Assembly: GCA_023414155.1 (NCBI GenBank)
Contig: JAEZOG010000130.1
Span: 1-6,163 of the forward strand
Source: Cyanobacteria bacterium OH_CFB_184
Lineage (GTDB): Bacteria; Cyanobacteriota; Vampirovibrionia; Gastranaerophilales; Gastranaerophilaceae
Reading direction: 5' to 3'
Length of the DNA: 6,163 nucleotides
This document shows, piece after piece, positions 6,129 to 6,163 of this stretch. Positions within the stretch are counted from its first letter, which is position 1. Each line of letters opens with the position of its first letter. The notes under the pieces were generated by a model. That model did no database searches, was not told the DNA's origin, and saw nothing but the letters and a program-made list of their open reading frames with translations. The position numbers and the translations under genes are program-made.

Positions 6129-6163
6129 ATAAGTCAAGAAAGGAATGGTTAGACTATTAATTT

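Noticed and set aside
6081..6161. Open minus-strand reading with a hydrophobic segment (LTIPFLTYAALVSLFIF, then RERGST), like the end of a membrane protein
   Set aside because: The frame runs through the hairpin and T-run of a good minus-strand terminator, and T-rich DNA encodes hydrophobic residues by chance. The terminator reading explains the bases better.

Overview
The window is AT-rich chromosomal DNA from a bacterium that uses the standard code, with short intergenic gaps and mostly clear Shine-Dalgarno sites. Most of the genes are ordinary core genes. The low G+C, the compact layout and the membrane-anchored LysM protein would fit a gut-type non-photosynthetic cyanobacterial relative (Melainabacteria/Gastranaerophilales). 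That placement is an inference from style, not from a diagnostic marker, and another low-G+C lineage is possible.

Left part, plus strand: a gene with its own near-consensus promoter (67-96) encodes a 186-residue protein with one membrane helix and a C-terminal LysM domain (127-687). It ends at a strong hairpin-plus-T-run terminator (707-737).

Middle, minus strand, read from right to left: gmk (guanylate kinase), coaBC (coenzyme A synthesis), a Nif3/YbgI-family metalloprotein, a secreted protein of unknown family, and rsmD (16S rRNA m2G966 methyltransferase). The first four overlap by 1, 8 and 29 bases, and rsmD follows after an 11-base gap, so this looks like one operon driven from in front of gmk. 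A 76-codon ORF of uncertain status follows after 63 bases. Its N-terminus resembles a LexA-type winged helix, and its stop codon lies in the loop of the LysM-gene terminator.

Right part, plus strand: divergent from gmk is a soluble GAF-HisKA-HATPase sensor histidine kinase (4742-6088) with no partner regulator in view. The 151-172 base gap between the two divergent genes holds the gmk promoter and an imperfect inverted repeat that could be an operator. At the right edge a hairpin with a T-run, oriented for the minus strand, marks the end of a convergent gene outside the window.

No mobile element, CRISPR array, tRNA, rRNA or recognisable defence system is visible. The least explained items are the secreted protein inside the housekeeping operon, the small ORF at the operon's end, and the orphan kinase with the repeat in front of it.
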